64,000 bases of DNA, from positions 62,001 through 126,000 of the forward strand of contig NZ_JAIVKX010000015.1 of the NCBI RefSeq assembly GCF_020524285.1, given 5' to 3'. The translations under genes were made by a program, and so were the position numbers. Under the pieces are notes generated by a model. That model made no database searches. It was given only the letters and a program-made list of their open reading frames with translations, and had not been told where the DNA came from. Positions 8,096-16,476 of the stretch are shown here, piece after piece. The DNA comes from Alloyangia pacifica (lineage in GTDB: Bacteria; Pseudomonadota; Alphaproteobacteria; Rhodobacterales; Rhodobacteraceae). The first letter of the stretch is position 1; every line of letters starts with the position of its first letter.

Positions 8096-9187
8096 TCAGG
8101 AGAGCGCGGCGCTGAAATCGTCGTAGGTGAAGTCGCGCACCAGCCGTTCGCTGCCGTCGAGTTCGCGGATGGCAATCGAGGGCATCTGCACCCCGTTGAA
8201 CCAGTTCTTCTTGACCATCGTGTAACCGGCGGCGTCCTGGATCGAGAGCCGGTCACCGGCTTGCAGCGCCTTGGGGAAGTTGAACTCGCCGAAGATATCG
8301 CCCGCCAGGCAGGACTTGCCGCAGATCATCCAGGGCTCGTCGCCGCTCTCGTTCATCTTGGCGCTCTCGCGGTAGATCAGCAGGTCGAGCATATGCGCCT
8401 CGATCGAGCTGTCGACGATCGCGAGGTTCTTGCCGTTGAAGAGCGTGTCGAGCACCGTCACCTCCAGCGTGGTCGAGTTCGTGATCGTCGCCTCTCCCGG
8501 CTCAAGATAGACCTGCACCTCGTTTTCGCCAGCAAAACGCTTCAGACGCTCGGCGAGGCGGTCGAGCGGGTAGCCCTCGCCGGTGAAATGGATGCCGCCA
8601 CCGAGGCTGATCCATTTCATCTGGCGGATCAGGTGGCCGAAGCGCTGCTCGATGGAGCCGAGCATATTGTCGAAGCGCTCGAAGTCGTCGTTCTCGCAGT
8701 TGTTGTGGAACATGAAGCCGCTGACCTGCTCGAGCACCGGCTCGATGTCCTTGGGATCATGCTCGCCGAGGCGCGAGAAGGGGCGGGCGGGGTCGGCCAG
8801 ATCGAAGCCCGAGGTCGAGACGCCCGGGTTGACGCGCAGGCCGCGGGTGTGACCGCGGCTGACCTCTTCGAAACGGGTGAGCTGCGCGGCGGTGTTGAAG
8901 ATCACCTTGTCCGAACTCGCCAGCACCTCGTCGATCTCGTGGTCGGCCCAGGCGACGGAATAGGCATGGGTCTCACCCGGGAATTTTTCCCGGCCAAGCT
9001 TCACCTCGAAGAGCGAGGAGGAGGTGGTGCCATCCATGTACTCGCTCATCATGTCGAAGACCGACCAGGTGGCGAAACACTTGAGCGCCAGCAGCGCCTT
9101 GGCGCCGGAGGTCTCGCGCAGGTGGGCGATCTTCTCGAGATTGGGCAGGAGCCGCGATTTGTCGATCAGGTAGTAGGGCGTCTGCAT
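8096..9187 (-). CDS. nspC: Carboxynorspermidine decarboxylase
   Basis: A 363-residue PLP-dependent decarboxylase of the alanine-racemase-fold (fold III) group. It removes CO2 from carboxyspermidine or carboxynorspermidine to give spermidine or norspermidine in the cytoplasm. The Schiff-base lysine lies in LLALKCFATW near the N-terminus. Later segments such as HNNCENDDF, SLGGGIHFTGEGY, YLEPGEA and the C-terminal KSCLAGDIFGE match the NspC family, including the conserved Cys of the specificity motif. The start follows a strong GGAGGTGA site. It is the upstream gene of a two-gene operon with the synthase. The 250 bases before it contain two palindromes (9312-9356). Confidence 0.92.
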   Translation of the reverse strand: MQTPYYLIDKSRLLPNLEKIAHLRETSGAKALLALKCFATWSVFDMMSEYMDGTTSSSLFEVKLGREKFPGETHAYSVAWADHEIDEVLASSDKVIFNTAAQLTRFEEVSRGHTRGLRVNPGVSTSGFDLADPARPFSRLGEHDPKDIEPVLEQVSGFMFHNNCENDDFERFDNMLGSIEQRFGHLIRQMKWISLGGGIHFTGEGYPLDRLAERLKRFAGENEVQVYLEPGEATITNSTTLEVTVLDTLFNGKNLAIVDSSIEAHMLDLLIYRESAKMNESGDEPWMICGKSCLAGDIFGEFNFPKALQAGDRLSIQDAAGYTMVKKNWFNGVQMPSIAIRELDGSERLVRDFTYDDFSAALS

Positions 9188-9311
9188 CGGTGGTCACCTC
9201 CGGACAGCGAACACGGGAAACCGTGCCAATATAGCGCAAGGCGGGCAAGAACAATGCCCCCCTGTTGCCCGCGGTATCTGACGACCGTGTGACGGTGGTG
9301 CGGGGCCGGGC

Positions 9312-9356
9312 GCAAAAGCCTTCGAAGGCCTTTGCACCTCTCTTCGGAAAGAGGTG
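9312..9356. repeat. Two adjacent palindromes between nspC and the ectoine operon
   Basis: A near-perfect 24-base palindrome at 9312-9335 (core GCCTTCGAAGGC) is followed by an inverted repeat at 9335-9356 (CACCTCT and AGAGGTG around 8 bases). They may be operator sites for nspC or an intergenic palindromic repeat of this genome. The sequence alone does not decide. Confidence 0.4.
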
Positions 9357-9378
9357 GCGTGCGGGGGAGGGGGCGATG

Positions 9379-9404
9379 AAAAAGGGCGGCCCGAAAGGCC
9401 GCCC
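9379..9404 (-). terminator. Intrinsic terminator of ectABC-ask
   Basis: On the minus strand: 8-bp stem GGGCGGCC and complement around a TTTCG loop, followed by TTTTT. It lies 35-60 bases past the ask stop. This is a textbook rho-independent terminator. Confidence 0.88.
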
Positions 9405-9438
9405 CAGTTGGTCGAAGTCCCTGTCGGACCGCGCAGGC

Positions 9439-10866
9439 TCAGGCCGCTTGCTTGAGCTTCTCTTTCGCCTGCGGTGTCACGAGCGCGCCGTGCAGGGCGG
9501 CGATCACCGGCTCGAGGTCGTTGCGCTCGAGGATGAACTGCACGTCCACGTTGCGCGGACCCTGCGTTGCGCCGATCGACTCGTAGCCCGCTTCCGCGAT
9601 GGCCTGCAGGCCGCGGGTCAGCACGCAGAGGGTGCTGAGATCCCGGCCGATGACCGAGGCCATCGACAGCGTGCGGGAGCTGATCTTGGCCTGCGGGTAA
9701 AGCTTGGCAAGATCGTCCTCCACCCGGCGCATCGTCTTGAGCGAGCTGTCCAGGTAGTGGGTGATCGTGTTGGCGTTCGACACCTTCGAGACGATGCGGA
9801 CGTCGTGGCGGGTGAGCACGTCGAGGATTGCGGCGTCGTAACCCTTCACCCCGACCATGTCCTGCTCGAAGACCTCGAGCGCCACGATGTCGAGACCTGT
9901 GACGATCTCCACCGCCGGGGTCTCGGCCGGCTGATCGTCGATCAGCGTGCCCGGATCGCCCGGCTCGAAGGCATTGGTGACGCGCAGCGGCACCTGCGCC
10001 TGGCGCAGCGTCTTGGCGGCCTTGGGGTGGATCGCCTCCATCCCCATGTTCGACAGCTGGTCGGCCACGTCGTAGTTCGTGCGGCCCAGCTTGCGGACGT
10101 TTTCCGCGCCCACCAGCTTGGGGTCGGCCGAACTGAGGTGGAACTCCTTGTGGATGATCGCCTCGCGGGCCGACGTCAGGGCCGCCAGCTTGGAGAAGGT
10201 CACCTCGGAGTAGCCGCGGTCGAACTCGCGCATCAGACCCTCGGTGCATTGCGCATAGCCGGTGACGATGGGCATCTCGGCGGTGGGGTCGACCCCCTCC
10301 ATCGCCTTGGTGATGCGCTCTTCGAGCGTGTAATGCCCGTCGTCACGCCAGCCCGAGAGGTCGACGTTGCGCGCGTTCACGCCGGCGCGCTGGAGCATCA
10401 GCACGGTGACATAGGCCGAATGCGCCTCGCCGAGACCGGAAAGCAGCTCGCGGATCTGCAGCATGTGCTCGGAGAGCTGGAAGTGCCCGTAGGAGCACAG
10501 CCGCTGCAGGTCGATCAGGCAGTTGCGCGCACCCTCGATGCGGTTGCGCACGAAGTCGGTCGCCTGCTCGACGTCGCCGGGATGATCGAGCACGGCTTCA
10601 TGCGCCTCGATCATCGCCTTCGACACCTCGGTCAGCGCGTCGTGCCAGCCGTGGCCGGTGTCGGAGTTGGCGAACTGGCCGTAAACGCCCGGCTTGCCCG
10701 ATTTCTTGTGCTCGAGCAGCAGGTCGGTGATGCCGCCGAAGGCGGAGACCACGAAGACACGACCGTAGAGATCATCCGCCTCGCGGCCGCCGATCAGCAG
10801 CGTGTCGCGCAGTTCGTTCAGGCGGGACATGCTCGTCCCGCCGATTTTCTCAACGGTATGGGTCAT
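9439..10866 (-). CDS. ask: Ectoine-pathway aspartokinase
   Basis: A 475-residue aspartate kinase of the Ask_Ect subclass. It phosphorylates aspartate to feed aspartyl phosphate, and then semialdehyde, into ectoine synthesis. The kinase domain starts with VEKIGGTSMSRL and contains the Ask_Ect-type GVDPTAEMPIVTGYAQCTEG and EFHLSSADPKLVGA. Two ACT-type regulatory segments make up the C-terminal 150 residues. It is the last gene of ectABC-ask, 3 bases after the ectC stop, and the dedicated paralog is thought to escape the amino-acid feedback that limits housekeeping aspartokinases. The intrinsic terminator follows. The ATG at 10866 is the natural family start. Confidence 0.95.
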   Translation of the reverse strand: MTHTVEKIGGTSMSRLNELRDTLLIGGREADDLYGRVFVVSAFGGITDLLLEHKKSGKPGVYGQFANSDTGHGWHDALTEVSKAMIEAHEAVLDHPGDVEQATDFVRNRIEGARNCLIDLQRLCSYGHFQLSEHMLQIRELLSGLGEAHSAYVTVLMLQRAGVNARNVDLSGWRDDGHYTLEERITKAMEGVDPTAEMPIVTGYAQCTEGLMREFDRGYSEVTFSKLAALTSAREAIIHKEFHLSSADPKLVGAENVRKLGRTNYDVADQLSNMGMEAIHPKAAKTLRQAQVPLRVTNAFEPGDPGTLIDDQPAETPAVEIVTGLDIVALEVFEQDMVGVKGYDAAILDVLTRHDVRIVSKVSNANTITHYLDSSLKTMRRVEDDLAKLYPQAKISSRTLSMASVIGRDLSTLCVLTRGLQAIAEAGYESIGATQGPRNVDVQFILERNDLEPVIAALHGALVTPQAKEKLKQAA

Positions 10867-10869
10867 GGC

Positions 10870-11262
10870 TTACGCCGTCTCCTCGGCCGGTGCGTAGGAC
10901 CCGTCTTCGCGGTGCACCTCGGTGCCGGTGACGGGCGGGTTGAAGCAGCAGGCCATGTGGAGCTCTTCCTCGGCCCGCAGGATGTGCTTGTCGTGCAGGT
11001 TCAGCGCGTACATGACGCCGGGCTTGATCTCGTGGGTCTCGCCGGTGGCGACATCGGTGATCGAGCCCTTGCCCGCCATGCAGTAGACGCTCTCGAAGTG
11101 GTGCTTGTAGTGGAACGTGTGCTCCGAGCCCGCCTCGAGAATGGTGATGTGGAACGAGAAGCCCATGCCGTCCTGCGCGAGCAGCATCCGGGTGGAGGTC
11201 CACTGCGCGTCGGCAATATGCTTGTCGGTTTTCTTCAGTTCGTTGAAATCGCGTACAATCAT
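10870..11262 (-). CDS. ectC: L-ectoine synthase
   Basis: A 130-residue cupin enzyme that cyclises N-gamma-acetyl-2,4-diaminobutyrate to ectoine by loss of water. The ATG at 11262 gives MIVRDFNELKKTDKH, the family N-terminus. An upstream in-frame ATG at 11280 would add six residues inside the ectB end. The ribosome site GGAG overlaps the ectB stop region (GGAGTAAC), so translation is probably coupled. Cupin beta-strand features such as EHTFHYKHHFESVYCMAG and the C-terminal HMACCFNPPVTGTEVH are typical and include iron-binding candidates. The length matches the family (about 130 residues). Confidence 0.96.
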   Translation of the reverse strand: MIVRDFNELKKTDKHIADAQWTSTRMLLAQDGMGFSFHITILEAGSEHTFHYKHHFESVYCMAGKGSITDVATGETHEIKPGVMYALNLHDKHILRAEEELHMACCFNPPVTGTEVHREDGSYAPAEETA

Positions 11263-11266
11263 GATG

Positions 11267-12556
11267 TTACTCCGCGGCAATCTTGTGGTTGTTGAGGCTC
11301 GTGGCGGTGGCGTCGCGCAGGATGCTGAAGCCCTTGCGGAAGGTCTCTTCCGGGGTGGTCAGCGGCGCGAGAACCTTGACGACCTCGTCGTCGGCGCCCG
11401 AGGTTTCGATGATCAGCCCGCGCTCGAAGGCCTCGGCGCAGATCGCGCCGGCCAGCTCGCCCGAGCCGACGTCGACGCCGCGCATCAGGCCGCGGCCCTT
11501 GAGGTAGGCGCCGGGGATCATCTCGGCGATGGTGTTCAGCTCGTCCTCGATCAGCTGCGTCTTCTCGGCGAGCGACTTCTGGAAGCGATTGTCGGCCCAG
11601 AACTTCTCGAGCGCGACGCGCGCCGTGATGAAGGCGTGGGTGTTGCCCCGGAAGGTGCCGTTGTGCTCGGCCGGTTTCCAGACATCCAGCTCCGGCTTCA
11701 GCAGAAGCGCGGCGAAGGGCAGGCCGAAGCCCGAGAGCGACTTGGCCAGCGGGATCATGTCCGGCTCGACGCCCATCTCCTCGAAGGAGAAGAAGGTGCC
11801 GGTGCGGCCGATCCCGGCCTGGATGTCGTCGGCGATGAGCAGCGCGCCGTGCTTCTTGGCGAGGCGGGCGATGCCGCGGAGCCATTCGGCGGAGGCGGCG
11901 TTGAGGCCACCCTCACCCTGCACCGGCTCCACGAGGAAGGCGGCGGGGGCGTCGAGACCCGAAGAGGGGTTCTCGAGCATCATCTCGATCTGCGCGAGCG
12001 TGTCGACATCGGGGCCGAAGGCACCCTCGTAGGGCATGTGGGTCACGCCCTGCAGTGGCATGCCGCCGCCGTTGCGCTTGCCCTTGTTGCCGGTCGCCGC
12101 CAGCGCGCCCACCGTCATGCCGTGGAAGCCGTTGGTGAAGGCGATGATGTTGGTGCGACCCGTGACCTTGCGCGCGAGCTTCATCGCGGCTTCGACGGCA
12201 TTGGTGCCGGTCGGGCCGACCATCATCACCTTGTGGTCCATGCCACGCGGCTCGAGGATCAGCCGCTCGAAGGTCTCGAGGAAGGCTTCCTTGGCGTCGG
12301 TGTGCATGTCGAGGCCATGGGCGATGCCATCGCTCATGATGTGCTCGACCAGCGCCGCCTTCATGTGCGGGTCGTTGTGGCCGTAGTTCAGCGAGGAACA
12401 GCCGGCCAGGAAGTCGATGTAGGTCTTGCCCTGATCGTCGGTCAGTTCCGAGCCGCGGGCGGAGGTGAAGCTCACCGGGAAGGAGCGGCAGTAGGAGCGT
12501 GCCTCGCTCTCGCGGCGAGCGTAAATAGTCGGGCCGTTAGACGTGTCTTTCGGCAT
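11267..12556 (-). CDS. ectB: Diaminobutyrate-2-oxoglutarate transaminase
   Basis: A 429-residue class-III PLP aminotransferase that converts aspartate beta-semialdehyde to L-2,4-diaminobutyrate with glutamate as amino donor, the first committed step of ectoine synthesis. Characteristic segments are GPTGTNAVEAAMKLAR, FTNGFHGMTVGALAATGN, LIADDIQAGIGRTG and the PLP lysine motif PLAKSLSGFG. The full family length is present. It is the second gene of the operon, 56 bases after ectA with its own ribosome site, and it overlaps the leader of ectC. No odd substitutions were seen. Confidence 0.97.
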   Translation of the reverse strand: MPKDTSNGPTIYARRESEARSYCRSFPVSFTSARGSELTDDQGKTYIDFLAGCSSLNYGHNDPHMKAALVEHIMSDGIAHGLDMHTDAKEAFLETFERLILEPRGMDHKVMMVGPTGTNAVEAAMKLARKVTGRTNIIAFTNGFHGMTVGALAATGNKGKRNGGGMPLQGVTHMPYEGAFGPDVDTLAQIEMMLENPSSGLDAPAAFLVEPVQGEGGLNAASAEWLRGIARLAKKHGALLIADDIQAGIGRTGTFFSFEEMGVEPDMIPLAKSLSGFGLPFAALLLKPELDVWKPAEHNGTFRGNTHAFITARVALEKFWADNRFQKSLAEKTQLIEDELNTIAEMIPGAYLKGRGLMRGVDVGSGELAGAICAEAFERGLIIETSGADDEVVKVLAPLTTPEETFRKGFSILRDATATSLNNHKIAAE

Positions 12557-12612
12557 AACGAAGTCCTTTCTAGAACTTAGAAAAAGATAAGATTAGCGAT
12601 GTAGGGGAGCGA

Positions 12613-13149
12613 TCAGGCCGCGGCGCGCAGCGCCTCTTCCTCTTCGGGCAGCTCGATCGTGACCATGTGCTCGGTCGCGTGCATGCCGTCGAAGTGTTCG
12701 TCGCGCGTGTAGTGCGGCTCGTCCGAGAGCTCGCCGCCGATGGAGCGGGCAAAGCTGCGGAACAGGCCCCACGACGCATCGTTGTCGCGGGTGATCGTCG
12801 TCTTGAGTTCAGTGGCGTCTGCACATTCCTCGCGCTCGATCAGATGCGTCAGCATCTTGCGGCCGAGGCCGAGGCCGCGGGCCTTGGGGCTCACGGCGAC
12901 TTGCCAGACGAAGAAGGCGTCCTGGTTCGGGATCATGTGCCCCGAGATCCAGCCCACCACGTCGCCGTCCAGTTCGGCCAGCACGCAGGTGTCGCGGAAA
13001 TGCTCGGCCTGCACGAGGTTGCAGTACATGGAGTTCTCGTCCAGCGGTTTGCAGTCGCGCACGAGATCCCAGATCGCAGCCCCGTCCGTTGCTTCGGGCT
13101 TACGCAGCACCGGGGTGCGCGTCTCAGGCTGTGTCATGTCTTTCGGCAT
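12613..13149 (-). CDS. ectA: L-2,4-diaminobutyrate N-gamma-acetyltransferase
   Basis: A 178-residue GNAT enzyme that acetylates 2,4-diaminobutyrate with acetyl-CoA. Family segments include LRKPEATDGAAIWDLVRDC, LDENSMYCNLVQAEHF, VVGWISGHMIPNQDAFFVWQ and the CoA-binding loop ARGLGLGRKML. The ATG at 13149 is chosen because GGAGGA lies 10 bases upstream. A TTG ten codons earlier would absorb that ribosome site. It is the first gene of ectABC-ask, so the promoter must lie within 13150-13365, shared with divergent ectR. High salinity is the expected inducer in this family of operons; that is knowledge, not visible here. Confidence 0.96.
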   Translation of the reverse strand: MPKDMTQPETRTPVLRKPEATDGAAIWDLVRDCKPLDENSMYCNLVQAEHFRDTCVLAELDGDVVGWISGHMIPNQDAFFVWQVAVSPKARGLGLGRKMLTHLIEREECADATELKTTITRDNDASWGLFRSFARSIGGELSDEPHYTRDEHFDGMHATEHMVTIELPEEEEALRAAA

Positions 13150-13230
13150 CGATCTGGCTTCCTCCGTTTCGTTCGTCAATCTAACTAATCGACCGGGGCT
13201 AAAGTTTCAACCACCGAAGCAATTTTTACG

Positions 13231-13248
13231 CTCATAGCGGCATATGAG
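13231..13248. promoter_or_regulatory. Perfect dyad in the ectA-ectR intergenic region
   Basis: CTCATA and TATGAG are separated by GCGGCA, about 82 bases before the ectA start. Its 18-base size suits a MarR-family dimer, so it is a candidate EctR operator. This is inferred from symmetry and location only. Confidence 0.45.
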
Positions 13249-13320
13249 GCTATTTTGGAGCGGTTTTGCTAAGATTTTATGAAGCAAATCCCCTTAGTCT
13301 TCTGAAATACCCGGTCAACT

Positions 13321-13337
13321 GCTTCGTAGATTGAAGC
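13321..13337. promoter_or_regulatory. Inverted repeat before ectR
   Basis: GCTTC and GAAGC surround 7 bases, ending 28 bases before the ectR start; an overlapping GAAGCTTC palindrome follows. It is a candidate autoregulatory site for EctR. Confidence 0.4.
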
Positions 13338-13365
13338 TTCGGCAGAATCCTGCCAAAACCTTGGC

Positions 13366-13866
13366 ATGTCCGACCCTGTACCCGATCGAACCGATCAGAG
13401 CCTGATCGCCCTGCGCCGCATCCTGCGCGCGACCGAGCTGTACGAGCGCAAGCTCGCGCAGGCCGCCGGGCTGAGCCCCGCGCAGCTGCGGGTGCTGCAG
13501 ATCCTCGACAAGAAGGATCACGGCGCGGCGACGCCCAAGGCGCTGGCAACCCAGATGGGGGTGAGCCAGGCCACGGTGACCGCGCTGGTCGACAAGCTGG
13601 TGGCGCGCGACATGGTCTCGCGGCGGCGCTCGGAAAAGGACCGGCGGCAGATGGACGTGGCGATCTCGGTCAAGGGGCGCGACGCGGTGCGCCAGTCGCC
13701 CGACGCGCTGCAGCAGAAGTTCGTCAAGAGCTTCGAGGGGCTGCTCGACTGGGAGCAGGCGCAGCTCGTCGCCTCGCTCGAACGGGTCGCCTCGATGCTC
13801 GATGCGCACGAGATGGACGCCTCGCCGGTGCTGACGATCCGCGACATCCGCCAGGAAGGGCAGTGA
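13366..13866 (+). CDS. ectR: MarR-family regulator of ectoine synthesis
   Basis: A 166-residue winged-helix repressor of the MarR family. The core shows the recognition region TPKALATQMGVSQATVTALV, the wing VSRRRSEKDRRQMDVAISV, and N- and C-terminal dimerisation helices. Its position immediately divergent from ectABC-ask is that of EctR1-like regulators, which repress the ect promoter. The identification as EctR therefore rests on family plus context. The start at 13366 has no strong ribosome site but gives a normal MarR N-terminus. Two dyads in the 216-base divergent region could be its operators. Confidence 0.9.
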   Translation: MSDPVPDRTDQSLIALRRILRATELYERKLAQAAGLSPAQLRVLQILDKKDHGAATPKALATQMGVSQATVTALVDKLVARDMVSRRRSEKDRRQMDVAISVKGRDAVRQSPDALQQKFVKSFEGLLDWEQAQLVASLERVASMLDAHEMDASPVLTIRDIRQEGQ

Positions 13867-14028
13867 GCCGGCAAAGCCCGCGCTTTCGCGCTTGTATCCG
13901 GTCCTGACCTTGGGGCAGATGGGGCGACCTGCGCCGACCTTGGGGAGGGGCCGCCCGCGCGGCCGGACCGGCGTTCAACGACGCGACCCGGCGCAGGGCG
14001 GGCGCGTGCCTCGCACCGGAGCCGCCTC

Positions 14029-14982
14029 ATGCCGCAGCAGATCGCCATCAACATCAAGACCCAGGCCTACCACCGCATGCTCGGCGAGCGGTTCACGCTG
14101 CACGACTGCACCGAGGGCTACGCGCATCTGAGCGCCGAGGCGCGCGCCGCGATCCGCGTGCTGATCACCGCCGGGTTCAAGGGTGCCAAGGGCGCCGAGA
14201 TGGACGAGCTGCCGAACCTCGGGCTGATCTGCTGCGTCGGCACCGGCTACGAGGGGATCGACGTGCAGGCGGCGATCGACCGCGGCATCAAGGTCACCCA
14301 TGGCGCCGGGGTGAACGCCGGGGCGGTGGCCGATCACGCCATGGCGCTGCTGCTCTCGGCGGTGCGGGCGATTCCCCACCAGGACCGGCTGACCCGTTCG
14401 GGCGCCTGGAACTACACCGAGACGCCGCGCCCGCTGGTCTCGCGCAAGAAGATGGGCATCTTCGGCATGGGCGGCATCGGCGCGGCACTGGCGCGGCGGG
14501 CGGCGGCCTTCGACATCGAGGTGAGCTACCACAGCCGCACGCCGAAGCCCGATCTGCCCTATGCCTACGTCCCTTCGCTGCTGGAGCTGGCCGGGCAGGT
14601 CGACTACCTCGTGGCCTGCGTGCCGGGCGGCGCGGCGACGCAGCACGCGGTGAACGCCGAGGTGCTCGCGGCGCTGGGGCCGCAGGGCTATCTGTTCAAC
14701 GTCGGACGCGGCTCGGTGGTCGACACCGAGGCGCTGATCGCGGCGCTGCAGTCGGGCGCGATCAAGGGCGCGGGGCTGGATGTCTTTGAGACCGAGCCGG
14801 AGGTGCCCGCGGCGCTCAGCGCGCTCGAGAACGTGGTGCTGACGCCGCATATGGCGGGCAATGCGCCCGAGGTTCAGCAGATGGCGACCGATCTCATGTG
14901 CGACAATATCGCCGCCTTCGAGGCCGGGCAGCCGCTGGTCTCGCCGGTGCCCGAGATGAAGGCGCTGGCCGCCACGGTATGA
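14029..14982 (+). CDS. D-isomer-specific 2-hydroxyacid dehydrogenase
   Basis: A 317-residue NAD(P)H-dependent reductase of the glyoxylate/hydroxypyruvate reductase group. The catalytic set is present: Arg in LFNVGRGSVVDTEAL, Glu in GLDVFETEPEVP and His in VVLTPHMAGNAPEV. The Rossmann motif is GIFGMGGIGAALARRAA. Substrates in this family include hydroxypyruvate, glyoxylate and 2-ketogluconate, and the exact one cannot be read from sequence. It starts at an ATG 163 bases after ectR on the same strand and precedes an amidase. No functional link with ectoine metabolism is evident. Confidence 0.9.
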   Translation: MPQQIAINIKTQAYHRMLGERFTLHDCTEGYAHLSAEARAAIRVLITAGFKGAKGAEMDELPNLGLICCVGTGYEGIDVQAAIDRGIKVTHGAGVNAGAVADHAMALLLSAVRAIPHQDRLTRSGAWNYTETPRPLVSRKKMGIFGMGGIGAALARRAAAFDIEVSYHSRTPKPDLPYAYVPSLLELAGQVDYLVACVPGGAATQHAVNAEVLAALGPQGYLFNVGRGSVVDTEALIAALQSGAIKGAGLDVFETEPEVPAALSALENVVLTPHMAGNAPEVQQMATDLMCDNIAAFEAGQPLVSPVPEMKALAATV

Positions 14983-15075
14983 GCACGGTGTGAGCGCGCG
15001 CGCGCGCCGCGGCTTGACTGGCGCGGCGCGGAGGGCAGGGTAGGGCGGCTGTGTCCCTTGCTGCCGGTTGCCCCG

Positions 15076-16434
15076 ATGTCCCTGTCATGCCATGACCTCC
15101 TGAGCCTCGACTGCTGCGCCCTGCTGGAGCGCTTCCGCAGCGGTGCGGCCACCCCCTTGCAGGCCGCCGAGGCGGTGCTGGCGCAGGTGGCGCGGCTGCA
15201 GCCGGAGCTCAATGCCTTCTCCGCCCTCTCGGGCAGCCTGCGCGCCGAGGCCGAGGCAGCGAGTCTGCGCTGGCAGGAGGGGGCGCCGGTCGGGCCGCTC
15301 GACGGGCTGCCGCTGGTGATCAAGGACAACCTTGTCAGCGCCGGCCTGCCCGCCGCCTGGGGCAATGCCGAGCTGGCGCAGCGGGTGGCGGGGGCCGACG
15401 AGCGCCCGGTGGCCACGCTGCGCAGGGCGGGGGCGCTGGTGGTGGGCAAGGGCAATACGCCGGAGTTTGCCGTCGAGGGCTACACCGACAACCTGACCTT
15501 CGGCACCAGCCGCAATCCCTTCGATCCGGCGCTGACGCCCGGCGGCTCCTCGGGCGGGCTGGTGGCGGCGGTGGCCTCGGGCATGGGCTGCGCGGGGCTG
15601 GGCACCGACGGCGGCGGATCGATCCGCAGGCCCGCGGGCTACACCGGGCTGGTCGGGCTGAAGCCGGGGATCGGTCATGTGCCGCGCGGCGGCGGGCTGG
15701 CGCAGCTCTTGCTGGATTTCGAGGTGGCGGGGCCGGTGGCCCGCTCGCTGCGCGACCTGCGGCTGCTGGATGCGGTGCTGTCGGGGCGGGAGACGGACGC
15801 GCGCCCTGTCGGGGCGTCGCGCATTCTCGCGGTGGCCCGACTGGGAGAGGCGCCCTGCGATCCGGGTATCCTTGCCGCCTTCGACGCCACGGTAGAGGCG
15901 CTGCGCGGGAGTGGGCACGAGGTGATCCACGGTGCGCTGCCCCACGATCTGGGCCCGCTCAATGCGCGCTGGGGGCAGGTGGCGGAGATCGGGCTCGCCG
16001 CCTATTTCGCCCGCGATCCGGCGGTCGCCGAGGCGGCGGCTCCGAAGTATCGGGCCATGGCGGAGCGCGGCGCGGAGGTTGCGGCGATCGAGCTATATGC
16101 GCTGCAGGAGGCGGTCTTTGCCCTGCGCGAGGCGTCGCGCGACCTCTGGGGGTTCGATGCCATCCTCATGCCGGCGTCGGCGGCGCACCCCTGGCCCGCG
16201 ACCGAGAGCCACCCGAAGATGATCGACGGGCAGGAGGTCGGCCCGCGCGGGCACGCGGTCTACACCGGCTGGGTCAATGCGGCGGGGCTCCCGGCGCTGG
16301 CCTTTCCCGCCGTCTCGGAGGGGCTGCCGATCGGCATGCAGTTGATCGGAGCGCCGGGATCGGAGCGCTGGCTCATGGATATCGCCGAGCCGGTCATTCC
16401 CCCCTTCCGCTGGCCGGAGATGGCGTTCGGCTGA
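15076..16434 (+). CDS. Amidase (amidase-signature family)
   Basis: A 452-residue hydrolase of the amidase-signature superfamily, cleaving carboxamides or ureido compounds. The Ser-cisSer-Lys triad is visible: Lys83 in LPLVIKDN, Ser158 within TPGGSSGGL and Ser182 within GTDGGGSIRRPAG. The protein lacks signs of a GatA partner gene, so a catabolic or detoxifying amidase is more likely than the tRNA amidotransferase subunit. The ATG at 15076 gives MSLSCHDLL; a TTG six codons upstream is less likely. It converges with pcaQ, 42 bases away. Confidence 0.88.
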   Translation: MSLSCHDLLSLDCCALLERFRSGAATPLQAAEAVLAQVARLQPELNAFSALSGSLRAEAEAASLRWQEGAPVGPLDGLPLVIKDNLVSAGLPAAWGNAELAQRVAGADERPVATLRRAGALVVGKGNTPEFAVEGYTDNLTFGTSRNPFDPALTPGGSSGGLVAAVASGMGCAGLGTDGGGSIRRPAGYTGLVGLKPGIGHVPRGGGLAQLLLDFEVAGPVARSLRDLRLLDAVLSGRETDARPVGASRILAVARLGEAPCDPGILAAFDATVEALRGSGHEVIHGALPHDLGPLNARWGQVAEIGLAAYFARDPAVAEAAAPKYRAMAERGAEVAAIELYALQEAVFALREASRDLWGFDAILMPASAAHPWPATESHPKMIDGQEVGPRGHAVYTGWVNAAGLPALAFPAVSEGLPIGMQLIGAPGSERWLMDIAEPVIPPFRWPEMAFG

Positions 16435-16476
16435 TCATGCGCCATTTTCCATGTGTTCCGGATCATGCGCACAGGG

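Noticed and set aside
6593-9292. 899-codon plus-strand open frame across the spermidine genes
   Set aside because: Exactly antisense to two well-recognised enzymes; its sequence is low-complexity (V/L/D/R/H-rich) with no domain.
9265-12580. Long plus-strand open frames across ask, ectC and ectB
   Set aside because: Antisense shadows of the ectoine operon caused by high third-position GC.
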